In this document: positions 24,373 to 35,300 of the stretch, in pieces | Position numbering within the stretch: the first letter of the stretch is position 1 | Layout of the letters: every line of letters begins with the position of its first letter | From: Cardiocondyla obscurior | Lineage: Eukaryota > Arthropoda > Insecta > Hymenoptera > Formicidae | Assembly (NCBI RefSeq): GCF_019399895.1 | Contig: NC_091881.1 | Location: 622,501-686,500 of the forward strand | DNA: 64,000 bases | Reading direction: 5' to 3' | Made by a program: the position numbers and the translations under genes | The notes under the pieces: generated by a model | What the model saw: the letters and a program-made list of their open reading frames with translations, nothing else | What the model was told of the DNA's origin: nothing | Database searches by the model: none

Positions 24373-27300
24373 ATGAAACGAGAAACTGTTATAACCTGTG
24401 TTGAGCCTGACCGACGAGCGCAAACAGTAAGTATTTTTTTTATTATGTATAATAAATTTTTTTTTTTTAATTTGAAAATAACTGTTTAAACATTCAAGTT
24501 TTTAAATAAAGTATAACTATTATAGATAGTTATCGAGACATAAATTGCATTTGCAGATGACAACGGTATTGGACAATAGCTATCAACGCATACAGCCTTA
24601 TGAAGGGCAAGAAGAGGATGCAGATGATGAAGGCGATCGCGACGAAGCGCCTCAAGAATCAGGTGTCATTATTCATGTAGTACCAGAGGGAAACAGAGCA
24701 CGATGGAATCACATCGAAGATCTAGATTCATTCTTTACGCGAATGTACCACTATCACCAACAACACGGCTTCCTCTGTATGATGCTTGAAGAATTTTTGG
24801 AATTAGTGCAATTCACATTTGTAGTCATACTTCTTACCTTTGTCTTTCATTGCATCGATTACAACAAATTATATAGGTATATTATAAATTTTTCTTTAAA
24901 TACGAATAATTTTGTAGTTAAACAAACATTTTTTTAAAAAGATTTAATCAATTTTCTATTTTTAGTGGCGGTGGAAATACCAACGATACCAGCCACAAAA
25001 GCGATGCCATACTATCTGTGGGAGATTGTGTACAGTCAATCTCTTTGTTATATTGGATCCTCCTTGTAGTCGCGATAATTTTTATTATCCTCCAACTCGT
25101 TAAATTTTTATATCACCTAACGCAGTATTGGGAGATCAAAATGTTTTTCAATACGGCACTCAAAATCGCCGATGGCGAACTAGATAATTTTACGTGGCAT
25201 GAAGTTCAGAAACGTGTGATAGAAGTGCAAAAGGAGCAAGAAATGTGCATTCACAAAAGAGAACTTACGGAATTAGATATATACCATAGGATATTAAGAC
25301 ATAAAAATTACATGGTAGCTATGGTTAACAAGTCTCTTTTGCCCGTACGACTTAAAATCCCCATTATAGGGGAAGTCATTTTTTTAACACGTGGATTAAA
25401 ATATAATATAGAATTATTACTATTTTGTAAGTATAATTTTACGGAATGATAAACATATATAACATTTATTTAAAATAACTTAATAATTTAATTACTTATC
25501 TAGGGGGGCCATGGTCACCATTCGAAAATAATTGGCATCTAAAAGAGGATTATAAAAAACTGAATAAAAGGCAAGAACTTGCACGATCGTTATCTAAACA
25601 TATACTGTGGGTTGGTATCGCAAATTTCGTCTTGTGTTTTCTTATTCTTCTGTGGCAGTTTCTTTATACGTTTTTCAATTATGCTGAGGTGAGTGATTAT
25701 ACTTATTTGCAAAAATGAGATTTTTAACAATATAATATTAACATAGTAATATTTTTAACAGACTATTAAACGCGAACCAAGCGTTTTAGCAATGCGGACG
25801 TGGTCTTTGTACGGTCGATTGTATCTACGTCATTTCAACGAACTTGATCATGAATTGAGCGCGCGCCTCAGTCGCGCGTACCGTCCTGCTTCAAAGTATA
25901 TGAACAGTTTCACATCGCCATTAATGACAATATTTGCGCGACAGATTGCATTTCTCGCTGGTAGCATATTGGCGGTGTTACTGTTTATAACATTGCTTTA
26001 CGAGCCGTCATTTTCGATGGAGCGTTTCGTTGCCTACGTGACTATGGTGGGCGCAGTAGCAGCAGCCGCAAAGGCAGTCATACCCGATGAAAATATGGTT
26101 TGGTGCCCTGAAACTCTGCTAACTGCTGTACTAGCTCATACGCATTACAGACCGGACAGTTGGCGAGGAACCGCTCACACACATACCACCAGATCCCAAG
26201 TAGCACAGTTGTTCCAGTATCGTGCGGTACATATCCTAGAAGAGCTAGTCTCTCCATTCGTGACAACGTACATTCTGTGCTTCCGTATGAGATACCGAGC
26301 CTTAGAAATTGTAGATTTTTTTCGTAATTTTACGATCGAAGTAGCTGGAGTCGGTGACGTATGTAGCTTCGCTCAAATGGATGTTCGTAAACATGGCAAT
26401 CCTATGTGGCAGACTGTGGCACACAGCCCTACAGTTTCTCCGTTACCGGATGATCACAGTACGGGATACGATAATCAATATGGCATGAATATAGATCCGG
26501 ACAAGTATCATATACCGATGTCGAATCATTATACTCAAGCCGAAGATGGTAAGACCGAGTTGTCTCTCATACATTTTACTTTAACGAATCCTGAGTGGCA
26601 GCCACCGTCTCACGCGGAAAATTTCGTAACTGCTTTGAGAGAAAGAGCTAAGAAGGAAGTAACTGCCGAACCTGATAACAATCCTTTAATAGCTAGTTTG
26701 AATAGCCTGTCCGGTCTTGGCGTAAGTGTTTCATTTTTCTTTTACTTACTGAATAATTTTATTAAAATTATTTGCCTTATTTATCATTAATACATTGATA
26801 TATTATTACAGTATAAAAATCATGTATCAAACATTATATTAAGTACGCTAAATCAAGTGAGTGTACCTAGTACGAGTAACATTTTCACAAATCAACCGGG
26901 TACATCTGCCACATCGGTCACCCTCGATCAATCGTCTGCTGGGAACGTTCTACGTCGAGGTTTAACTAAGGCGGAAGGTCCGTTACATAATGATAAAGGA
27001 TTTCTGTATGATTTGCAACAGGGTATATCAAATCAGTCATTAGGAGCTTCTGTATTCGGATCGGGTCATAGTTATGTTATGGACAGGGAATATACAGATT
27101 CACATGTACCTTCAGAATTAACTGCTGCCGATATGTCTTTGTCTACATTGTACCTGCACGAACTTCATCATAGACAAGTAAGTATCTCGATATATTTTCG
27201 TAATATAAGAAACGTTGCGACTGTGTAACATATCAAAAACATTGCATGTAATTTTAAGAAGAATAATCAGATATTTAAGAAAAAAAACTCGATATTTAGG

Positions 27301-27452
27301 TAAAAAGAAGGGGTTATCAAGAAATGGCAACGAGAAGCATATGGCAGCCGAGTCCGGTTCAAGAGCTAGCAACTCTTCCTGAGGTTAGACAAGAAAGAGT
27401 ACCGCTTTTGTTGCACCAAGATTCCTCTTTAAGAAAAAACAGAGAATCTTAA
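24373..27452 (+). CDS. Atg9: Autophagy-related protein 9 (ATG9), lipid scramblase of the phagophore
   Basis: Exons: 24373-24426, 24557-24876, 24966-25426, 25504-25688, 25762-26721, 26812-27177 and 27300-27452. All phases join, giving 832 aa, close to human ATG9A at about 840. ATG9 is a multispanning, trimeric lipid scramblase on small Golgi/endosome-derived vesicles that seeds autophagosome membranes. The family is recognised by many conserved blocks: HIEDLDSFF with a first membrane segment, the loop LPVRLKIPIIGE, WGPWSPF, KREPSVLAMRTWSLYGR, YLRHFNELDHEL, ASKYMNSFTSPLM, a second cluster of membrane helices, LFQYRAVHILEELVSPFVT, IVDFFRNFT, GVGDVCSFAQMD and AEDGKTELSL. Near the N-terminus YQRI matches the YxxΦ AP-sorting motif of vertebrate ATG9. 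The in-frame MTT methionine at 24557 is an alternative start giving 814 aa and placing YQRI at residues 9-12, as in the human protein. I chose 24373 because the preceding spliced exon supplies an open in-frame ATG. Confidence 0.95.
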
Positions 27453-29353
27453 CCCTAGAAATTTCATTTAGTATCCGAATCGGAAATTTCTAAGTTAAGA
27501 TTCTTTGCAATAATCGTCATTTTTAGAAGAATAAAGTGGTTTCTATCTGTTTTATGTGATGAATCCACGACTTATTTTACAATAAGTAAATAATCGCGCA
27601 ATAGATCCGAGAGTAAAATTATTTGATCATCTCGGTTACATAGAAAATGTCTTCTAAATATTTTTAATTAAGTAGACAGAATGCAGAGAGAATATATGCT
27701 TTTTTTTCTCTCATTCCCTCTCTTTGTGTGTGGTCAACGATCGTATAACGCCTATTTTTAATATTAGAGGCCTATTTAAAAACTTACATTTTACATAAAA
27801 TATCCAGGTTTAACATTAATAACATTATTATATTTTATATTTTGACGTAGATGACCAAAACACTACATTATAAAAAGTTCAATTGATTTAAAGAGTTAGA
27901 TTTAATAGTAACAATAAAAAAGTTTTTTTTTAAACTTTTTTTTAAACTTTTTAAAGTAATCGACATAATACAATACGTCTAGATAAATTTATTATCTTTA
28001 ATATTTGTTATTTAATTATATTATTTTACTATAAGTTATTATATTTAATTTCTATAAAGAATACATTACATTACATTACTTTTAAACAACGCAAAAATTT
28101 CTAAATCTTTCGACATTATTATGAAGTTGTTTATTAACTCTAATTAAGGTTACATAAATATCACATAATTATTTTATTGAAATATTTTAATCTAAATTGT
28201 GATAATTATTGTTCTCTAATTATTTTAATATGATTTATATACTTTTATTATACTGATTTCTATACAGATCTAACTCTTTAATCCACCGACGGCTTGGTTA
28301 TGCTAGAAATACGGCATATATCAAAAATTTGTCCAGAGACTATTAAGGCAACTGTATATATTAAATATAAAGTTTAGTATAGTTCTTCCTTAGAATGTTA
28401 AAAAAAAACAAATTAATGTCTCTAACCAATGGAGAAGAATGCATAATTTACTTGTTTGATAATTTTTGTCATGTCTCAATGCCACAATTCTCTAGTCATA
28501 CGAAATTAATATCGCGCCGTAATATATCTTTTTTTTTTTAGAAGTAAAATGGTTTTATTTATTTTTAACAGTTATTTTTATTGACTTATAAATACGTGTA
28601 TATATGTATATTTATATATGCATGTATATATTACTATGTACACTCACATATTCGCATACACTTATATATATAAAATAAATATATGTATATGTATGACGGC
28701 GGCTGAATTTCATGACTAGGGTAGAATCATTTGTACATAATATCGCGATGTTTTCAAACCTGCGACAATTACGTAAAAGTTAATGGTATGAGCTGCATCT
28801 CATCCTTTGACATAACAGAGGTTGTTACGAAATAGGTTTAAGACGAAAATTTAGGCCACTCTTATTCTCTGTTTATACATATATGCATCTAATAACTTAA
28901 TGCGAAATTGATGATTTTTAAATAAACTAACATGTAACAAGTAATGTTAAATATAGAAGGTACGTTTTGCTAAATCTTATATCGATGTGATTCTTATAAG
29001 ATGAAGAACTATGCTATAAGGAACATCTGTAATTATAACAAAAATAAAAATAAATTTTATAATAAATAATAATGTAATTAAATTTACATTATCTTTCGTA
29101 TAGTTTAAGAGAGAGGTGCTAAAGTATTATCTAAAATACGTATGTCCGTAGCTTTTTTTTTTTTTTACCGAAAAAAATATTAAATGTTAAACAACTTTCT
29201 TTGAGAAAAAAATTAACAGTAAATAACGCTTGCTTTGGACTATCTAGTGTACAAATCAAATACTGCTTTAAGGATCCCTGATTTTCAATTATTTCATATG
29301 TAGAAAGCTTTTGTCTTGTAAGAACAATCGATAGTTGGATAAACACGATAAAA
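27453..29353 (+). other. Atg9 3' UTR and AT-rich spacer
   Basis: AATAAA occurs at 27530-27535, 78 nt past the stop, and again at 28674-28679, so short and long 3' UTRs are possible. The rest is very AT-rich with TA/TG-rich patches around 28590-28690. No gene is seen up to the zinc-finger gene. A near-DRE motif (AATCGATA, consensus TATCGATA) at 29326-29333 lies just before that gene's start codon. Confidence 0.5.
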
Positions 29354-30179
29354 ATGACTAGCAAAATGCAAATTATGAACTCTTGCCAAGAGGTTGCTTC
29401 AACCGCGAAGTTGTTGGATGTCTCAAAGTACAATCTTCGATGTAATCGCAACATCAGTGAGAAAATGACGAAGAAAGACTTTATCTATGACATTCCTACA
29501 CCTGTACAAACGAGAAAGGTATCTATTCATTCACTGCTCGACGAGAACTTTTTTTTCTTACTATAGTAAAAATTATCCGAGTTACGATATAATTGAGAGG
29601 TAACAATTATAATTTGAAGGAAAATTGTGTGCATACATTATTGTTCATCGTTAACATTTAAGATGCGCAACACAGTGAGTTACAAAATTTGCAATTTGCA
29701 GTTTGAAATACAAAAACAACCAATTATTCTACTAAGGCGAAAAGAGACCACCTCGAGAATACCGCATTATACTGTAATTTCCGAAAAATTGGCAAACGAC
29801 TGTGATGCAAATATTGTAAGTAGATATTACTTGAATTTATCACAACGATGTGTTCGAATAATTACTCTAAAAATTATATAAAAACAAAGTTCCGTTGTAG
29901 TCCCGCTTTTATAAAAATGTATTTCTTGAAATAATCGTCAATTCCATTGTTTCGTAAAATTACTTTCAGGCTGCCGATCGACGTGCTTTAAGGTACGCGT
30001 GTAATCTCTGCCAAGAGCAGATTGCCACTTTGTTTTCGTTGTCGACTCACGTTAAGTTTCACTGTCAGAAGTACTGCAAAATATGTTATTGGATTCTGCG
30101 TGAGAACGAGACTATGGAACAGCACGTCTGCAATCATCATCGAATTGCGTCAGAGCTTATTAGTTTTGATAGTACATAA
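29354..30179 (+). CDS. Small protein with two C2H2 zinc fingers, 162 aa
   Basis: Exons: 29354-29518, 29702-29815 and 29970-30179, all joined in phase 0. The last exon encodes two adjacent fingers with exact spacing: Cys104-X2-Cys107-X12-His120-X3-His124, and Cys129-X2-Cys132-X12-His145-X3-His149. Only four residues separate them, so the usual TGEKP linker is absent. The first 93 residues are polar and basic without a recognisable domain. The start has a good AAAATG context and a near-DRE (AATCGATA) 21 nt upstream. An alternative acceptor at 29662 would add 13 in-frame residues. AATAAA follows at 30334. It may be a nucleic-acid-binding or protein-interaction protein in the nucleus; the family is not identified. 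An additional upstream exon cannot be excluded. Confidence 0.7.
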
Positions 30180-30667
30180 AAGCTCGCTAAAAAACATTAT
30201 CATTTCGAACTGTGTCAATATAATATTTCAAAACGTAAGCAAAAAAAAAAAAAAAAGAATTATAATTACCTATGTTTTTGCGTTTCATCATAATACATAT
30301 ATGTTACGTACGTCGATCGTGTTAACAAAGTAAAATAAACGGCGAATTAAATCTTTCGCTTTTCGATTCGTTTACGGCTTTTTTAGGTAAATATAATCAA
30401 CGAAAACAAAGTGCTGTCAGAGTTATTAGACACCTCGTAACATTTTGCTGCTCCACGGTCGATATACCACGTCGCGTCGGTACGTCTAGCTGTATGATGT
30501 CGTCTCTTGAAGATCCGCTTTTGGTTTGATTAATAAAAAGAGGTACACGGAAGGAAGTTTTAATTATTTAAGACGCGATAGTAATTGAGACACCGGGATG
30601 CGAATAATTTCTATAACGGGGAGAAGAAGTAACGCTTCCTACATCTTAGCTTTACGTGCTGTGCCCT
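30180..30667 (+). other. 3' UTR of the zinc-finger gene and spacer
   Basis: The AATAAA at 30334-30339 lies about 155 nt after the stop codon. Beyond it I see no gene until the promoter-like elements at 30668. Confidence 0.5.
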
Positions 30668-30971
30668 TATAAAACTTACCCGGTGGTAATAGAAATCTCA
30701 CCATCGAGTAATACGAGTTTCTGGCGATCAATCACAGATGGCGCAGGTGCATATCTTTTCCAGCACAACGTTTCTCGTTCAAATAATCTCTCGTACGTAC
30801 AATAATGGTCCAAGACTTTCGCGAAGAGTGTATTAAATAGAGACGACTGAAACCAGAGACAAGTGAAAACTCAAGGAATTCCAGGAATCTCGAGAAGAAA
30901 AGGATCGTAGCGGCGGAACGCCACTCCAAACGGAAATATTGGTCGGAGGCTGTGTGTGCACGAGGAAACAA
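30668..30971 (+). promoter_or_regulatory. Candidate TATA/Inr promoter and non-coding first exon of the Methuselah-like gene
   Basis: TATAAAA at 30668-30674 is followed 32 nt later by TCACCA (A at 30700), an initiator-like site at ideal spacing. A strong donor, ACAA|GTGAGT, follows at 30971/30972. Together they outline a non-coding first exon of about 270 nt. The acceptor that would join it to the start codon at 32323 is not clear; ATAACAG sites near 32238 and 32257 are possible but lack a pyrimidine tract. Confidence 0.3.
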
Positions 30972-32322
30972 GTGAGTACATCGAAAACAGATATGGTATT
31001 TTTTGTGGCGACAGCGGCTAGCGTACGTAACCCTTGGCGACGGAGGCAGGGAATGAGAGAACGGGGAGAAATCAGTCATCGGCAAACCGGCCGGCGCGGT
31101 ATATACATGCGGTACTTACACGTGAAACTCTACGCACACGACGCTAAAGTTACGTTCGCTAGCTGCCGTCGATCGTCATATCTGTCTTTCAGCGTACACG
31201 AGTGAGATGATCGACGCGGAAGAGGAGGGAAAAAAAAGAAGAGAGAAAAAGAGAAGACGAGGAAGAAGCGCAGAGGAGAGAGGAGGATGAGAGACCGATC
31301 CGTGGAAGTGGTCTTTCTTTGCGAAGGCGTTTCTCGATGCATCCGGTGCGTACTAGACCGAAGCGTCTCCCATTTCGTCGCTTTTTCACACACTGGATTC
31401 GTTTCACCCTGATTCGATCGAGAGACGCAGTCTCGCTGGTTTCATCCGCGCGTTTACGCTCGCCGCACGAGTTGCTGCGCGAATTGGTGCGAATTATGGA
31501 TATTTTTTTTTTTTTTATGATAAGAGTAATCATTCATATGTTAAGATCTAACGTCGAACGGGACGACGACGCGGAGGTCGCAGAGTTAATCAGTCATGAG
31601 TGTTTTTAATTGTTACTTGTAGAAACAATGTGATTCGATCGAGAGCGCAGATGAAGAATATGTTGAATGATACGTTGAATAGTTTTAGTTTTATGTGAAG
31701 ATGTTCGGCGAATGAACAAAACGTGATAAGTAAATTGAGTAATAAGAACGTTTTAATTGTAGACTCTGAAACATATCTGCTTGAAAAAGTTAACTTTCCT
31801 TTTGTAACTTAATATATCGGATGCTGTGTGAAACGATGTAAAATTCGAGCATCATTAACTTTTACGCGAAACGATTCAAATAGAAAGGTAGTAATTCAAA
31901 CTGTCATTAAACGTATGGTAACTACGCTTTTAATAGCGTTCACGTACACGGCCAGATATCTGAATTCGAATCAGCTGACGCAGAGGCAATTTAAGACAAA
32001 AGAGTAACATGATTCAAGAATATAAAGAAGTGAAAACAAATGTGAATGTAGAACGTGATTCGAAAAGAAAAAATTATTCTAAAGCAAAGTCGTCGACGCG
32101 ATTAGCGTTAATTAAATTTTTACAAAAGTACAAATAAAATATACATTAAAAAGAGGGGAAAAAAAATATCTAAAGCCGTAACTTTGAAACAGAGCTGCGG
32201 AAATAGCAATCAAGTATTAGCGTTATACAACGAGATAACAGGACATCCGTGATAACAGGAAAAGCGACAAAATTGGGAAATCGTTCGCGTTAGATAAATG
32301 TGTAATTATATTTTAACTCATT
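30972..32322 (+). other. 5' flank or 5' UTR intron of the Methuselah-like gene
   Basis: Overlapping open frames on both strands around 31130-31610 have no recognisable content and are read as chance. The region carries a purine-rich GA/A patch at about 31214-31300. No independent gene is supported. Confidence 0.45.
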
Positions 32323-35300
32323 ATGGCCGCGCCAAGATTTATTCGACTTGGTTTAGTGTTGTTTCTGATGAAAGTGTCGTCGGGAACCTACCTTGCGAAA
32401 TGTTGCCCGCCAGGAGAGATCTTCTCTGGCCATTCCACTGTGGAGTGTGTTTCAAAACCGAGGAATGCGATGGAGCTTTACGTTCGTCAATGGAACACCA
32501 CTGCGGAAGGAATTCCTCAGTGCGACGAACCCGAAGATCTTATGACAACGAAGTTCGACGATCTCGATTCCAATAATTTCTTAGAGGTAAACCTGTCACG
32601 ACTGAATTAATCTCGTTTCTCTATCTTTAACCGCGACATCTCGACACTTGACAAAATAGTCTTGCCTGAAAGAGTAGAATCTCATTCTTAATAGGATGCG
32701 TAATAAAAATTCATAATTTCAATCATCTTTTTTAAAATACTTTTCTTAAACACTTTTTTTCCTAACACTTTATATTCTTTTTAAATTGTGCCTTAATCTT
32801 TTTCATTTTTTTGTTTTTATTGTTAAGATAAAGGCGCATTACCTTGATGCTTGACGAAATAGAAGTTAAACATCCTCAGCGAAGAAGTAAGCAGAAAAAT
32901 GTGCTCTTAATAAGAGCGTAAAATAAAAACTTATAATAAAGCACGTAGAAAATATAATATCTTTTATAAAGTAACACTTCTAATTTGTCTCTAATTTTCT
33001 CTTAATCTCTTTTCATTTTTCTTTATCATTTTCTTTCATTTTCCTCGTTAAGATAAAGGACCGCGGTCTTGGTGCTTAACGTGAAGTCAAGTATCTTCAA
33101 TAAAAAAGAAGTACTTAAAAAAAAAAATGTGTTCTCACGTTTCTAATAAAATCACACGATGTAACAGAAAATAATCTTTTATAATTAAATAATATTATTT
33201 ATTTAATAATATATATTAATAACGTAAAGTACGTTTCTTTGCGCGAAACAGACTCAACTATTTTACATGTTCATTAATGAGAAAAAAAAAAATTTATTTT
33301 CGCGTTTGATGGTTTTTTAACAATGCTTTAATGATAGCTATTATCACATGGTACGATAAAAAAGAAAAATGTCTACCGAGAGCGTAACCAATTACATAAT
33401 CGATGATGTCAAGCGGCGAGGTTGAATATATATATTTAAATATAGCTTTAAAGACTTTGAAAAAGAATCATTCTCGTTTATTAATTTAATGAACTGTTTT
33501 CAGGTGCCGGCTTGCCTCGAAATACTTCACGAGCAAGTAGCTGGAGGAATCGCCGTAATAGTCGTTCACTGCCGTTCGAACAAAGACCGACAAATGAAAG
33601 CGATCAACGAGTTTCTTCCACAGCTTGCGTATGTCAGAAAATGTTGCCCTAACGATACAATATTCGATAGCCGCACGAAAGCTTGCGTGCCCCGATCAAA
33701 CGAATCGGTCAGCCTCGCAGAATTTTTGAGAAGTAAATCGGCCGACACGGAACTTGTGGTGGTGGCTACCGAAGGTTCACCTACATGCAAAAAACCTATC
33801 GTCGATTACGTGATTGGCGAAAATGATATCATTCTGCGGAATAATACATATTCGGTAAGAAAAGCAAAATAAGTAAAAAATTTTTTAGTGATTCCCAAGC
33901 TTCATCTCTTTAGTTCTTTAGTTCTTTAATTATTTTTTTTATAAATTTATTACCGCAAGTATCTTAAGAATTTATGTATATTTTTTCAGTTTTTAAATAA
34001 TATAAGTTATTAAATAATAATTTAATCAGTTAAATGATTTAACAGGTGATGGTTCCAACGTTCCGAAATAATTTTATTAAAGAAGAACTTTTCGTTGCCG
34101 AGGATACCGCTTGCTTCGACATGACGCTGAATCGCACACTGGTAGCTCGTGTCTGCAGAGATCCAGGATTCTGCAACGATAACGCGTGCATCAGAAAGTG
34201 CTGCGCTGAAAATGAATTTTTTTACGCCGATGGATGTAACAAACTCCCTGTACCTGACGAGCCAACAGAGTTTCACGTGGCTCTCGCAAACGCCGTGAAT
34301 CAGACGAAATCGTCAACTTTCGCCGTGACTAAAGGTTCTTTTTAATGAGATTTAAATGCACTTATTTTCTAAGAATGGAATTAATTAAACATCCATTGAT
34401 AATCGATAACAATCAACAAGTTGTCGACGACAGTTGTACGCGCAAAGGAACGAAATTAACAGACTTCTCTCTTGATTGCTTAGACTACGGAGTCTTGATT
34501 GGGAAGCCGTGCAAATACGGTATGTACCCAGTCGATCCAAAGGAAGAAGAATGGCTGCTGACATCAGAGGGACACGTGTTTGTTCAGGATTACGCGGTCT
34601 ACGACCAGAACAAATACTGTATGGATATTTTTTACAGCAAACTGATCCCCGAGCGTAATTTCTACTTGTTCATATGTTTCGACAATCCAAACGCGACGAA
34701 AGAGGCGAACTTAGTAAGGTACGTTTACCAGCCTCTATCTTCTTTCATCTTCAACCATGTTATTCTGGTACTTACTCAGTAGATGTGATCGAACAAAGAT
34801 ATCGCGAATTGTTAAAAATTTTTTTTTACAGAAAGGTTGTTTCAGAAAAGTACGAGCTCGCGCCAAGCTTTCAGAAATTAAAGCATTAAACGCGCGTTAT
34901 TGCAGTAGCCTTTTATTGACGCACGGCGATAGAGCACCTCTGTGCGTTCGAGCTCCCGTCTCTCTAGCCGCGAATTCTGTCAAATTTGGCGAAACTCAGC
35001 GGGCTTGATTTGTTTATTTGTTTAAACTTTGGGCAAGTCAAACAACCGTAGCGTGCCGAAATACCGCACAATAAACGATGCCCCGGTATTCGCGGGCTGT
35101 AAGCGTTTTACTTGTGTAACACGGGCGCGAAAAAGGCACGTTTGTCAATGTTGTAAAACTGATGGAAATCAATCTTACGACCGGGCCGAACGAGCGAGCA
35201 CTCTCGCAAGTATAAAGCGCAGAATGTATGTCGACAGGCTCCGAATGAACACCGCTCTGGAGCTGACTAGCTGTGCCTTCCTGCTGATGACCCTGTTGGT

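Noticed and set aside
29131..29454. Minus-strand 107-codon frame with a hydrophobic segment that looks like a membrane helix
   Set aside because: It is antisense to the first exon of the zinc-finger gene, ends in an A/T-run-derived poly-Lys, and has no splice or family support.
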